Notes under the pieces: generated by a model
Told to the model about the DNA's origin: nothing
Databases searched by the model: none
The model's input: only the letters and a program-made list of their open reading frames with translations
Shown here: in pieces, positions 10,056 through 20,794 of the stretch
Numbering within the stretch: the first letter of the stretch is position 1
Layout: each line of letters starts with the position of its first letter
Origin: a virus
Reading direction: 5' to 3' (one strand)
IMG/VR virus record: IMGVR_UViG_3300030419_006697
Coordinates: 1-63,851 of that record
DNA: 63,851 nucleotides
Program-made: the position numbers and the translations under genes

Positions 10056-11557
10056 TGAGCATAAAAAGATATTACGCCACAAAAGATAATACAATTACAA
10101 ATGCCTATAAAGCTAATCTTACTACGCGCGGCGTAAGCGGAAATATGGGCCAATCTGATATTTTAGAAGTTTTTAGCATTTATGGACAAGTTAGTTCTAG
10201 CTCTGGCTTGTCTTCCGAGCTTTCAAGGGTCCTTGTTCAATTTGATACATCACAAATTTCAACAGACAGAACAAATGGTGCGATTCCGGCGTCAGGAAGT
10301 GTTAATTTTTATTTAACAATGTATGACGCAGAACACACTCAAACAACTCCAAAAGATTATACATTAGTAGTTTCCGCAATTTCACAGTCTTGGGATGAGG
10401 GCCTAGGCCTCGATATGGAAAATTATACAGATGAAGATTCATCAAACTGGTTATCATCTAGTGGCGTCACAAAATGGGTCGATGATAACGGCAACATACT
10501 TGAAGGGGGAAGCTACAAAACCGGCTCAAATGCGGCACCATTGGAATACCATTTCACTCAATCATTTGATACTGGATTTGAAAATTTAGAAATCGATGTT
10601 AGCCACCTTGTCGAAGATTGGATCAAAGATGTTTCAGGAGGAGGATGGACAAATTATGGTTTCGGCGTCCATCTTACAAGCTCTGATGAAACAGCTACTG
10701 ATTCATATTATACTAAAATGTTCTTTGCAAGAGGTTCTCAATTTTTCTTTAAAAGACCAGTTATTGAGGCGCGCTGGGATGATAGCAAAAAAGACAATAG
10801 AGGTAATTTTCTTTTAAGTTCTTCGTTAGTACCGGCATCTGATAATTTGATGAATCTATATCTTTATAACATCGTGCGTGGAAATTTAACAAATATTCCT
10901 GCAGTTGGAACTAGAGATATGCTTGTCAGTATTTACAGTGGAAGTCAAGCCGGTGCCCCAACAGGGGATAAACTATTTTCACCGGTTGGAGGAGGTGTTG
11001 TAGCGACTGGTGATGTAAACATTACTGCATCGTGGGTGGAAACTGGTATTTATTCTTGCTCTTTTGCTTACGTCTCTTCTAGTATTACAAAAATATTTGA
11101 TGTTTGGCACAGTGGCTCTATTGAATATCATACTGGTTCATCTATTTCTGTTGGCACTTTTGACAGCAAAGATTACAATTTTGATCAAAAATATGTCTCA
11201 AAAGTTACCAATTTAAGAGCAATATATTCAACTAATGAGACAGCTAGGTTCAGGCTTTATGTAAGACAAAAAGATTGGTCTCCAACTATTTATACAGTAG
11301 CGTCGACCGAGATTGAAACTTCAATAATTGAGGATGCTTACTACAAGCTAGCTAGAGTATCTGATAATTTAGAAGTCATTCCTTTTGGCACAGGCTCTTT
11401 AAATCATACACGGCTTTCATATGACACTAGTGGCAGTTATTTCGATTTAAAAATGAATTTGCTAGACACAGACGAGATATATGAATTAAGTTTTGCATAT
11501 GTAATAAACGGTAGCTACGTTGAACAACCCGAAAGATTTAGATTTAGAGTGGAATAA
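10055..11557 (+). CDS. Baseplate/tail structural protein with DNRLRE-like N-terminal fold
   Basis: A 500-aa Ser/Thr-rich, beta-rich virion protein. The N-terminal ~230 residues resemble DNRLRE-type beta-sandwich domains: KDNTITNAY, then SRVLVQFDTSQIS, a SVNFYLTMYDAEHTQ strand, a WDEGLG loop and a VSHLVEDWIK segment. The rest is beta-rich with no recognised domain. Its start overlaps the gp6 stop codon, and the 3077-aa gene follows three bases later, so it is probably a peripheral wedge or fibre-attachment protein. The name is provisional; I cannot match it to a numbered T4 protein. Confidence 0.55.
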   Translation: MSIKRYYATKDNTITNAYKANLTTRGVSGNMGQSDILEVFSIYGQVSSSSGLSSELSRVLVQFDTSQISTDRTNGAIPASGSVNFYLTMYDAEHTQTTPKDYTLVVSAISQSWDEGLGLDMENYTDEDSSNWLSSSGVTKWVDDNGNILEGGSYKTGSNAAPLEYHFTQSFDTGFENLEIDVSHLVEDWIKDVSGGGWTNYGFGVHLTSSDETATDSYYTKMFFARGSQFFFKRPVIEARWDDSKKDNRGNFLLSSSLVPASDNLMNLYLYNIVRGNLTNIPAVGTRDMLVSIYSGSQAGAPTGDKLFSPVGGGVVATGDVNITASWVETGIYSCSFAYVSSSITKIFDVWHSGSIEYHTGSSISVGTFDSKDYNFDQKYVSKVTNLRAIYSTNETARFRLYVRQKDWSPTIYTVASTEIETSIIEDAYYKLARVSDNLEVIPFGTGSLNHTRLSYDTSGSYFDLKMNLLDTDEIYELSFAYVINGSYVEQPERFRFRVE

Positions 11558-11560
11558 TAT

Positions 11561-14500
11561 ATGGCTTTAAAAGATTTATTTAAAGAGGCAAAGACACAAT
11601 ATCTAGCCGCTACGTCATTAGATCAATTAACAGGCAATCTTGAATCTGCAGATTATATAAAATTTTATTTAAGAAATAAAGATCGATTTGTCCCGCTTGT
11701 TGATTATTCAAAACCAGAAAATTTTGCTCGTTTTGGATCGGCAGAGAAATATTATTATGATAGCATTAACTGGATAGCGGATAATTATCCATATGATGGC
11801 TCTAAAAAAGAGCAAATATTATGGGAACTTTCCTCTTCTTACCTAGATCTTTACATTTTTGAAAATGACTATCCTAGAACTACTGGTTATGCCGTTTTTA
11901 CAACTGCTAGCTTAACTGCAACAGATGTATCTACTGGCAATTGGGGATCATATGGCGCAGCCGGAACAGCTTCATATGAATACGTTTTTGTAAATGGTGG
12001 CCCCAATGAAGGTATAGGAAATGCAATTTATCTAGATCCCGATTCAGGTGAGGCTAAATATCGTAAAAATGCAAATATATGGGATACTTCAAAAAATAGA
12101 GAATGTAATCTTAAGATAGGCGGAACAGATGGAAATACTGTTGAATTTTGGTTAAAAAAGGCCGCCTTCAATCCAGCAGCTACCAGAAAAGAAGTCATAT
12201 TTGATATTCACACTACATCTTCAATTTCTTCAAGTGCTGATTATGGTCGCCTCCGAATTGAGATGTCTGGTCACGGTGTGGCGACTAATACGCAGTCTCC
12301 ATTTTATATCACATATGTATCTGGAACATCTGGTGTAGCCAATTACAGCATAGGTAGCTCCATTACAACAGCATCTGTTGCTGATAACGAATGGCATCAC
12401 TATGCCTTTCGTATGAAAAATAGTGGCACTGATCTTATTGCTGATTTGTTTATTGATGGCGAACATAATCACCGCATCACTCGATCAGGAGCCGCAATTA
12501 ATTATGTTAGTGGCACTATAGTTGGCAATATTGCTGCATTAGCTACACATCCTTCAGGCACACACGCCGGCGCCCCAGCTGCCACAAAAGGATGGGGAAA
12601 ATTATCTGGCTCAATTGACGAATTTAGATACTGGAAGATTTGGAGAAATTCAGAGCAGATACAGACTAGATGGTTTGATCAATACGGCGGTGGTACGAAT
12701 ACCGATGACGCCAATACGGATTTAGGCGTGTATTACAAGTTTAATGAAGGTATCACTCTTACATCTTCTATTGATTCTAGAGTTTTAGACTTTTCTGGTC
12801 GAGTAAGTAATGGAACCTGGACTGGCTATAGTTCTGAATATTCACGAAATACTGGTTCTGCTATTAATAGCGCAAACATTACTTTAACTAACTTTACAGG
12901 TAGTGAATTTAGAGATCCCATTGTATATAAACAGCATCCAGCTTTTCGAAATCTAGTGAGTTCAAAGCGCCGTGTAGGAAAAGAATATGATTTCACAAAT
13001 TCATCCAATATATATTATAGCTTACCAGCTTGGATAATCGAAGACCACGATGCAAATAATCCTGATAATGATGGTATTATTGATAATTCACTGTGGAATT
13101 TAACGCAAATAATAAGTAGTTATTTTGATGTTGCCGCATCACAAATACAATCTCTGCCTTCATTAGCTCAACCTAATTATCCAAGTGCATCGATGAAACC
13201 AGTTCCGTTTATTGATAGAATATTAGAATCCAAGGGCTTTATAAGCCCGGAGATATTTTCAGCTATTGATGCTCTAGAGTCTTTTGAAAATAGAGACAAC
13301 AACTCTCTTTATAGTCAAAAGATATATGACATCAAGAACACTATTTATCGAAATATATATAACAACTTAACATACATCAACAAATCAAAGGGAACGGAAA
13401 AGTCTTTTAGAAACCTCGTTAGATGCTTTGGCATTGATGATGAGATTTATAAGTTTAATATGTATGGCAATAATGTTGAATACATATTGAGAGATAATTT
13501 TAGAACAATATCTGAAAGATATAGGCTCATTAATTTTAATGACACATTCAACAGCGATGCTGTTGTATATCAGTATTCTAGTAGTGCAAATCCCAATTCT
13601 ACAACTTTTATTTCCGCTAGTAATGTATACGACTCAACACAAGAAGGTGCAGGCTTGCCTTTCACTGTTGAAGCAAATATCATCTTTCCAAACAGAGTTG
13701 ATCAAGGGGATTATCATTCTTTAAGGAAAGACGACACAGCTGTTCGAAATCAATATCCACTGCTGCTGACTTCAAGCTTGTTTGGTATGCATACGGCTAT
13801 CGATACTGACCCAGCTGAAACCACTTGGAATCCTAATGATTACGCTAATTTTATAGTGAGAGCGGTAAAAACAGAAACGTTTACAAATAAGGCATATTTT
13901 GTACTTACAGGCTCTGCCGGCGGCTTTATGCCCGAACTATCCTCTTCTGTCTTTGACGAAGTTTATAGCGATAAAAATTGGCAATTTATGGTATCTTTAT
14001 ACCCATCTGCATATCCGAATGCGAATGAAGTTAGTGGTACAGCTGATAAAGACTATACAGTGCAGTTTTCCGGTATACATAGCATCACAGACACAACAAT
14101 AAATGAATTCACAGTTACTGGAACTATGACATCTACACAAGCAGCTCAATTTCTAGCTAGTCCGAAAAGATTATTTGTAGGCGCTCATCGCACCAACTTC
14201 ACTGGATCCTTAATAACCAGAAGCGATGTCAAGTTTAATACTTTACGTGTTTGGCAAAATAAATTAAGTATTGATGATCTTCGAATGCATTCTCGGAATC
14301 CAAAGAATTATGGATTCTCTGATCCTGAACAGAATGCATATTTGTTCAATACTTCTATAAACAAGGTTTATGTCCCAAATAAAGAGACTCTTCTACTTCA
14401 TTGGAATTTCGATAATGTAACTGGTTCCGATGCTAGCGGCGAATTTATAGTTGAAGATTTAACTTCTGGATCAGTTAGTCAAATTAATAGGTATGGATGG

Positions 14501-17500
14501 TTAGGTAATCTCGCCAAACAGCAATATATTGGAAAGGCATTTGAATTCAGCACCAGCAGTGCTGATGTTGTGGTTATTGATGAAATAGTCACTGCAAGGC
14601 CAAATTTACCGGAGGTAATGAGTAGTGATGACACTATCACTGTAATGCAGAATGACGATGTATACTTTACCAGAGAGAAAAGGCCAATATTTTTCGATCT
14701 TTATGTAGAAAAAAGCGCTTATCAAAATATTTCTGAAGAAATGATGAAATTTATAGCCACCATAGTTGACTTTAACCAACTAATTGGTCAACCGGTTGAT
14801 AGATATCGTGACGAATATAAAGCGCTAGCACAATTAAGACAACTATTCTTTCAAAGAGTCACAAATCCACCAGATATCGATAAATACATAGAATATTTTA
14901 AATGGTTTGATGTTGCCATCTCCGCAATGATACAGCAAATAGCTCCAATGTCTTCTGGACTTTCCGAAAGACCGTTGAGAAATATAATTGAGTCTCACAT
15001 ACTAGAGCGAAATAAATATCGGAGCAAATTCCCATCATATGAATTCAAACAAAGCGATCCAGAAGGGTCTTTGCTTGGTGTTAATGAAATGCTTTATGAG
15101 TGGGATTCTGGACACGCACCGTTAAATGAAAGTCAAAATACAAATTGCAACTGGTGGAAAGACCGAGCTGATCGATCTGGAGTAGGCATTACTTCTGGTG
15201 ATACCGGAGTAGATTCAGATAGAAATACAATATTGACAGTTTTAAATAACCAAAACAACGCATCGGCTCCAAATTTAAGCGGATCAACTGGTACTTATTC
15301 TGGCTCTGTTTTTGCTATTAGAAGATTTGCCAGGCCTTATAAGATCAGAGCTGCTGAAGCGCGCGGCTATGGCGGTGGTGTAAACTTTTCTAAAAATAAA
15401 AATCTAGATTATATTGACCCAATAGTAAAAATATTTGATACAAATACGGCAGTCACAAGAACAAACGAATTACGATTTAATAAGTCAGACTTTTTCTCAT
15501 CCTCTTGCGAAGACGATAGTGCATTAAACGATAAGCCTCCTGTTGATTTCTGGGTAAGAGATTCTGGCCCAGATGCTAATCCAATTGGAACCGGTGAGCA
15601 ATATGCACCATTTAATATTGTTAGTTCCTCTGCGCAAGACACTTTGTTTACAAATGTCAATGTTGTCAACTTACATAATGATACATATGGACCAAACAAA
15701 GAAGTTCCAATGCAAGGTCCGTTTACTGAAAAGTTTGTTGGAGGTAAACAATATCGCCATATTTGGACCAATTTTGATGCATCTGATACTAAACAAAATA
15801 GACCAGAAGGTTGGCGATATGAGGATGGTGCTGCTACTGCGTATATCATTCCTGCTGCCCAAACAGCTCCACAAGTTTTCGATGCAGACTTGCCTCGTGC
15901 TGTTTATTATCGCGACGAAGTAGCTAAAAGACCTGTAAATATCAAAAACCTTCTACAAGGAACTGGTTCAACAGAGGAAGGATTATACACAGTTCTTGGT
16001 AACTATTCGAAAGGCTATGAAATAGTAATGACCAATGGTCGTTCCATCAACAATAGATATCTTGCAGAGTCTGATGGTGAACTTCCAACAACTAGTACTG
16101 ATAATTTTTATATTTCCGGAGCAGTTGATTATACCCTTCCCAGGAGAGACCTAACTGGTAGTAATTCTTTTATTATTGTTAATCGCTTTGCCGCTCCTGG
16201 CGGCCCAGCAACAATGGGCGAAGGAATGCTCGATGTTGAAGCTGCAGAATATAGTGTCTATAATGCTTTGCCATTTAGAAATTTAGAAGTTATTCAACCA
16301 CTAAACGAATTATATTCTGATCATAGCAAACAATTTGGATATTTCAGCGATGCATTCAATTCTGCTAGTTATGTCAGAGCTGGGCTAGCCTATCCCGGGA
16401 CTAGTGGCTCTGTAACTGAAGATAATTATGACGGTAATCCGCCTTCTGCTTCTTTCCACAAGGTCAACAGAAACACAAGAAAACAAATTAAATATGGGAA
16501 TGAATATGCTGGCGATCTTGCCACTATTATCACTGCATCTGTATATGATAATTGGTTTGTGCAACATCAAATTCCACAAACGGATGTTCGATATGCTTGG
16601 ATTACATCTAGCTTGATCGATAACTATTCTGGCCCCGGTCTTTATTGGTTCGAACAGCCAGACTTCAGCAATGCCAGTTTAGCTTCTACTGATCTTACAT
16701 TCTTGAGTGCTAGCGATTCTGGAAGCGGTGATTTTAAAGTTGATTTTGCTGGGTTAAACACTCTTGTTGTTGATAATGTGTTGTCTGCTTCAAATTTGCT
16801 ATCTAGTTCAAATTACTTCAATAATTCATTCTCTACTTTAAACAGCCTAATGGAGACGAATGCGCTAGTATTACACAGAAATGGGCCATATGGATCTGCG
16901 AATTGGAAGCTTTATAAGAAAGATAATCACCCAATTGTGAGAGCACATAGAAGCGAAAATAGATTAAGTTACATAAAACCGCTCACAGTAAAGAACACTG
17001 TAAACAACTTTACATTACAAACTAGAGAAATTGCTTCCGTATTTGAGCCCCCAATAACCAGTAAATATAAGCCATTGGTTCACGATTTGCTAGCAAAGCA
17101 AAGTCAAATAATGCCATTGCCAAATGCTGATGGGACATTTCCGAAGACGAAAACACAAAAAACAGTAATTAACCATTCATATGGAAATAATGTTAACTTT
17201 TTCACAGACCATTCAGAGGATGAGATTGATTTAGATTCATTATTACTCGGCAAAGAAAATAAAGATATTCCACAACAAACAGTGGATATAATAAACTACT
17301 ACATCAATTCGCCTCAAATACCAGAATTTCAGAATCCAATTGCGCAATTCAATTCATTAATGATATCAGAGACTATATTCCCGAAAGGGCAATATACTTA
17401 TCTCTCTAAAATTAGGCAACGTGAAAACTATGTTAATGGGTTTTGGAGAGATAGTCGCACAATTAGAGCCTCGCGAGGCGAAGAAAACCTTGTTCCATTT

Positions 17501-20500
17501 CTGGACTTAACCGTTGTTGAAAATCCTGCTGAATTAAGTGATTATGGTTTAAATATTACTGCTAGCATTTGGGATTTAGATGCCCGTTTGAATTATGCGA
17601 CAGCTTCACCGGGTCGAATTAAATCTGGAACCTTGGAAGGGTCGATATCGAGTGGTGAATTGATGCCAATAATTTCTGGTACTTCTGATCAAGCTGGTTT
17701 GTTGCAAAACTCTTTATACCCCTACAGCCCATATTTATATATCACTGGAGCCTCTGCCCCAGTAAATACAGGTGAGAAATTCGCATTTTATTCGATATTG
17801 GTTCCTCAATACAACAGAAGAGTTGCTAGTGTTATACCGTCAGACACTACTCACGAATATAAATCTGGAGACACTAAATGGGAAGCAGGGGAACAAGCTA
17901 GCCTATCGCCATTTTATGATACATATTCTGATTATGTCGATGACATAAAAAGAACTGGGAAAGGCCATGGCCTGATGCCTGAATTTAGAATGTCAGAACA
18001 TATGGACTTCTATCTTAATCAAGCCTCTGGAGATTTCTTGGTGGACAACACCGCTTCATTCAGTATAACAGGTTCAATTGTCTCTTCTAGTGCGAACAAT
18101 GATTTTTATAAAACCTATTCGAATACTGATTTTCTAGAAACTTTCAGTGTCATAAATGATGATTATAATGAAACAGCCGATGCTACTAAAATTACGCTTT
18201 CTGTGGATGCACTTATAAAATTCTTACCTTATGATGGATTTTATCCTTCAGAGAGAACAACTCAATTATCAAAGATGTTTTTTGAAAGCTATCAGAATAA
18301 TTTTGCGATCACAGGAAACATTTTTAATCGTAGCGGAGAGGGTTTGGAAATTGGAGCTGACTTAAACAATGCGCAAGCAGGATTTATTGGTCCAATTTGG
18401 AAATCACTATTTGCGCCTGGAATTCTTTATAATAGCGTTAAATCAGGAATGGCGGTTGATTATCCGGTACATACAACCAATAACCCCACTTTACCCTTGA
18501 GAATTAGCGGCTCTCCTAATCAAAGAAACAGCTTGGGATATCTAGAAGATATTCCTAGAATTGCTACTGATTTTGATTATAGAATTCCGTTTGAAGCACT
18601 GTTAGATCCAGAAGGAGAAATAGGCCCAGCTGGTCAAATAATAGACAACGAACCTCATCCTTCATCAAGTTTAAATTTAACTGCTTCTTTAGCCGGCACA
18701 GGCAAGAATAATTACAAATTGGCAATGAATAACTTCCTAGCATCAACAATTGACTTTTTCAAAGCCGATGGTAAACTTACTACCTTATCTTCGCTACCAG
18801 ATAATGATCCGAATTTTGGAAATTTTGATTTAAATAAAGAATATAGAATGAGAATTGTTTGTTCGCACGCAAAATTCAAGAGACAATCAGATATAACAAA
18901 ATACTTTTCTACTCTTAATTCTAAAACAACTGCTTCCTTTATTTGGAATCCGCAAAGCTTGGTGATGTATGCCAGAACAGGAAGTGATCCAACAGCTAGA
19001 GCTGATTATTATGGCTCTTCTTTTGGGCCGCCAATATGGAATGGCACATTGTTACAAAATAGCGATTATGGCCTGAACAATGGTTTGTTATATGGTAGCG
19101 CATCTTATGAACCATATACTCCTTCTTATTATGACGGATATAGTCACATTGAATTAATTTACAGGCCAGAAGTAGAAGGCGAGTCGTTGCCTTCAATAGT
19201 ATCTCAATTATCACAAAGTTTTGTCAGATACAAGACAGGATTCCATCAAGGGACAATATCCGGATCTGCAGAAAAATCTGCGATGAACTTGAGTGCTAGT
19301 TTAAATTATCTTCAATTGGCTACCGAGCCAAATGTAATATTTGATCAACTAGGAAACCCAATTCAAATTGGCGGTGATTCTGTTGGAGCAGGAACTAAAT
19401 TGGTAATTCAGCCAAAATGGGAATCACCGGTGTTGAACTTTAAAGACGTAACTGTAACACTGCCCTCAATTGGCTCTGGTTCTGTGGCGCGCGGTATGTG
19501 GCATCAATATGGTTCCATCCCAGTTGGCCAAGAAGGTCTAGTGTTACAAATACAAGATCTAGATAGCTCTGAACTTTCAAATCCAAAACTTACTGGGTCG
19601 CTAGCGGATGTAATGGGATTCAAAAAGACCCCGGTTAAGATCGGCACAATTGCTGAAAGTAAGACAATATCTGAAGCTGTTGTGGCTATACCTTATTACT
19701 TTAGTCCGACTGGAATTCAAAGCAAGTTTTTAATTGAAAGGGATACTGTCGATATGGCTATTGAAATAGTGGATAGCGGCGGCATTTCGCCTGCATTTAA
19801 AGAGATTATAACTGCCTTCCCTGAAAGAAAGCCGACCGAAGAAGTAATCGATATGGTTCGGAAAATGAAAAAATTTGTTATACCTCCAAAATTTGACTTT
19901 GTCACCAATAAAAACATTAAACCTTTTGCTATGTTTATTTTTGATTTTGAGGTTACATTAAGCCAACAAGATTTGGCTAATATTTGGCAAAATTTGACTC
20001 CTAAAGTTGGAACTTCATTCCAAAAAACATCAGTATCTTTACCAGTAGATATTTTTATGCCAAATGAGCAGAAGGGGACTGGTCTTATGGGTGATCGTGT
20101 TAATCCGCTTTTCCCCAATGATGTCAGGAATTTACCAGATACTACTCGCTGGATGGTTTTCAAAGCCAAACAGAGAGCAGCTTATAATTATTTTGCAAAG
20201 ACAGCACAATCTACGGATGATGATCGATATAAATTTAAATTTAATATTGGTGCAGCTGGCGCCGAAAAAGAATCAGTTCCAAACTACAGTTATAATTGGC
20301 CATTTGATTTCTTTAGTTTGGTGGAATTGGCTAAAATAGACACCACAGTTGAAATAACTCCACAAAACACAACAGTAAATTCACCACCTGACAAGGCAAT
20401 TAAGAATGATTATTTTGCGACAGAGGTGTTTGAAGAAGCTTCTGGACAGCCTTCTGCGGTTGCAGCATTTGAAAGTGGACCTTCAGATACTGTTAGCAAA

Positions 20501-20794
20501 GTAGAGAAAAGCCTAGGCTCCGCCGCCTCACCCTTTCAGCAGACTGCCAGTAAGAGCCAATTTGACTCTTCAGATGCAGCCTTTACTGATCAGGTTAATC
20601 AAGAATTGAAAAAATCTGCTCAAGAAGCTGCTCAATTTGAAAAAGAGCAGCAGCAAAAACAGCCAGTGACAAAAGAGGAAGAGTTAGGATTAGGCACTTC
20701 ATTTGCTGCTGCTGGCCAGCAAAAAAAGAAGAGACCGGGAGCAGGAAAGGGAGTAAAAAAATATCACTCTACGCCAAAGAAAAAAGGAAGATAA
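11561..20794 (+). CDS. Giant tail/baseplate protein with two LamG-like domains (3077 aa)
   Basis: Largest gene in the window. Two concanavalin/LamG-like modules are visible: residues ~175-365 (TVEFWLKK, then NEWHHYAFRMK, FIDGEHNHRI and GSIDEFRYWKIWR) and ~690-905 (PFTVEANIIFPN, ending FNTLRVWQNKLSIDDLRMHSR). Between and after them are long beta-rich, Ser/Tyr-rich stretches. The last ~120 residues are low-complexity (Gln/Glu, then Lys-rich QQKKKRP and KKKGR). Position after gp6 suggests a functional counterpart of the T4 wedge/peripheral protein gp7, but at three times its length. LamG modules usually bind glycans or other surface ligands, so host contact is plausible. Function is inferred from context. 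Confidence 0.6.
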   Translation: MALKDLFKEAKTQYLAATSLDQLTGNLESADYIKFYLRNKDRFVPLVDYSKPENFARFGSAEKYYYDSINWIADNYPYDGSKKEQILWELSSSYLDLYIFENDYPRTTGYAVFTTASLTATDVSTGNWGSYGAAGTASYEYVFVNGGPNEGIGNAIYLDPDSGEAKYRKNANIWDTSKNRECNLKIGGTDGNTVEFWLKKAAFNPAATRKEVIFDIHTTSSISSSADYGRLRIEMSGHGVATNTQSPFYITYVSGTSGVANYSIGSSITTASVADNEWHHYAFRMKNSGTDLIADLFIDGEHNHRITRSGAAINYVSGTIVGNIAALATHPSGTHAGAPAATKGWGKLSGSIDEFRYWKIWRNSEQIQTRWFDQYGGGTNTDDANTDLGVYYKFNEGITLTSSIDSRVLDFSGRVSNGTWTGYSSEYSRNTGSAINSANITLTNFTGSEFRDPIVYKQHPAFRNLVSSKRRVGKEYDFTNSSNIYYSLPAWIIEDHDANNPDNDGIIDNSLWNLTQIISSYFDVAASQIQSLPSLAQPNYPSASMKPVPFIDRILESKGFISPEIFSAIDALESFENRDNNSLYSQKIYDIKNTIYRNIYNNLTYINKSKGTEKSFRNLVRCFGIDDEIYKFNMYGNNVEYILRDNFRTISERYRLINFNDTFNSDAVVYQYSSSANPNSTTFISASNVYDSTQEGAGLPFTVEANIIFPNRVDQGDYHSLRKDDTAVRNQYPLLLTSSLFGMHTAIDTDPAETTWNPNDYANFIVRAVKTETFTNKAYFVLTGSAGGFMPELSSSVFDEVYSDKNWQFMVSLYPSAYPNANEVSGTADKDYTVQFSGIHSITDTTINEFTVTGTMTSTQAAQFLASPKRLFVGAHRTNFTGSLITRSDVKFNTLRVWQNKLSIDDLRMHSRNPKNYGFSDPEQNAYLFNTSINKVYVPNKETLLLHWNFDNVTGSDASGEFIVEDLTSGSVSQINRYGWLGNLAKQQYIGKAFEFSTSSADVVVIDEIVTARPNLPEVMSSDDTITVMQNDDVYFTREKRPIFFDLYVEKSAYQNISEEMMKFIATIVDFNQLIGQPVDRYRDEYKALAQLRQLFFQRVTNPPDIDKYIEYFKWFDVAISAMIQQIAPMSSGLSERPLRNIIESHILERNKYRSKFPSYEFKQSDPEGSLLGVNEMLYEWDSGHAPLNESQNTNCNWWKDRADRSGVGITSGDTGVDSDRNTILTVLNNQNNASAPNLSGSTGTYSGSVFAIRRFARPYKIRAAEARGYGGGVNFSKNKNLDYIDPIVKIFDTNTAVTRTNELRFNKSDFFSSSCEDDSALNDKPPVDFWVRDSGPDANPIGTGEQYAPFNIVSSSAQDTLFTNVNVVNLHNDTYGPNKEVPMQGPFTEKFVGGKQYRHIWTNFDASDTKQNRPEGWRYEDGAATAYIIPAAQTAPQVFDADLPRAVYYRDEVAKRPVNIKNLLQGTGSTEEGLYTVLGNYSKGYEIVMTNGRSINNRYLAESDGELPTTSTDNFYISGAVDYTLPRRDLTGSNSFIIVNRFAAPGGPATMGEGMLDVEAAEYSVYNALPFRNLEVIQPLNELYSDHSKQFGYFSDAFNSASYVRAGLAYPGTSGSVTEDNYDGNPPSASFHKVNRNTRKQIKYGNEYAGDLATIITASVYDNWFVQHQIPQTDVRYAWITSSLIDNYSGPGLYWFEQPDFSNASLASTDLTFLSASDSGSGDFKVDFAGLNTLVVDNVLSASNLLSSSNYFNNSFSTLNSLMETNALVLHRNGPYGSANWKLYKKDNHPIVRAHRSENRLSYIKPLTVKNTVNNFTLQTREIASVFEPPITSKYKPLVHDLLAKQSQIMPLPNADGTFPKTKTQKTVINHSYGNNVNFFTDHSEDEIDLDSLLLGKENKDIPQQTVDIINYYINSPQIPEFQNPIAQFNSLMISETIFPKGQYTYLSKIRQRENYVNGFWRDSRTIRASRGEENLVPFLDLTVVENPAELSDYGLNITASIWDLDARLNYATASPGRIKSGTLEGSISSGELMPIISGTSDQAGLLQNSLYPYSPYLYITGASAPVNTGEKFAFYSILVPQYNRRVASVIPSDTTHEYKSGDTKWEAGEQASLSPFYDTYSDYVDDIKRTGKGHGLMPEFRMSEHMDFYLNQASGDFLVDNTASFSITGSIVSSSANNDFYKTYSNTDFLETFSVINDDYNETADATKITLSVDALIKFLPYDGFYPSERTTQLSKMFFESYQNNFAITGNIFNRSGEGLEIGADLNNAQAGFIGPIWKSLFAPGILYNSVKSGMAVDYPVHTTNNPTLPLRISGSPNQRNSLGYLEDIPRIATDFDYRIPFEALLDPEGEIGPAGQIIDNEPHPSSSLNLTASLAGTGKNNYKLAMNNFLASTIDFFKADGKLTTLSSLPDNDPNFGNFDLNKEYRMRIVCSHAKFKRQSDITKYFSTLNSKTTASFIWNPQSLVMYARTGSDPTARADYYGSSFGPPIWNGTLLQNSDYGLNNGLLYGSASYEPYTPSYYDGYSHIELIYRPEVEGESLPSIVSQLSQSFVRYKTGFHQGTISGSAEKSAMNLSASLNYLQLATEPNVIFDQLGNPIQIGGDSVGAGTKLVIQPKWESPVLNFKDVTVTLPSIGSGSVARGMWHQYGSIPVGQEGLVLQIQDLDSSELSNPKLTGSLADVMGFKKTPVKIGTIAESKTISEAVVAIPYYFSPTGIQSKFLIERDTVDMAIEIVDSGGISPAFKEIITAFPERKPTEEVIDMVRKMKKFVIPPKFDFVTNKNIKPFAMFIFDFEVTLSQQDLANIWQNLTPKVGTSFQKTSVSLPVDIFMPNEQKGTGLMGDRVNPLFPNDVRNLPDTTRWMVFKAKQRAAYNYFAKTAQSTDDDRYKFKFNIGAAGAEKESVPNYSYNWPFDFFSLVELAKIDTTVEITPQNTTVNSPPDKAIKNDYFATEVFEEASGQPSAVAAFESGPSDTVSKVEKSLGSAASPFQQTASKSQFDSSDAAFTDQVNQELKKSAQEAAQFEKEQQQKQPVTKEEELGLGTSFAAAGQQKKKRPGAGKGVKKYHSTPKKKGR

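Noticed and set aside
15409-15849. 146-aa open frame on the - strand
   Set aside because: Lies wholly inside the 3077-aa structural gene, with no SD and no domain; a shadow.
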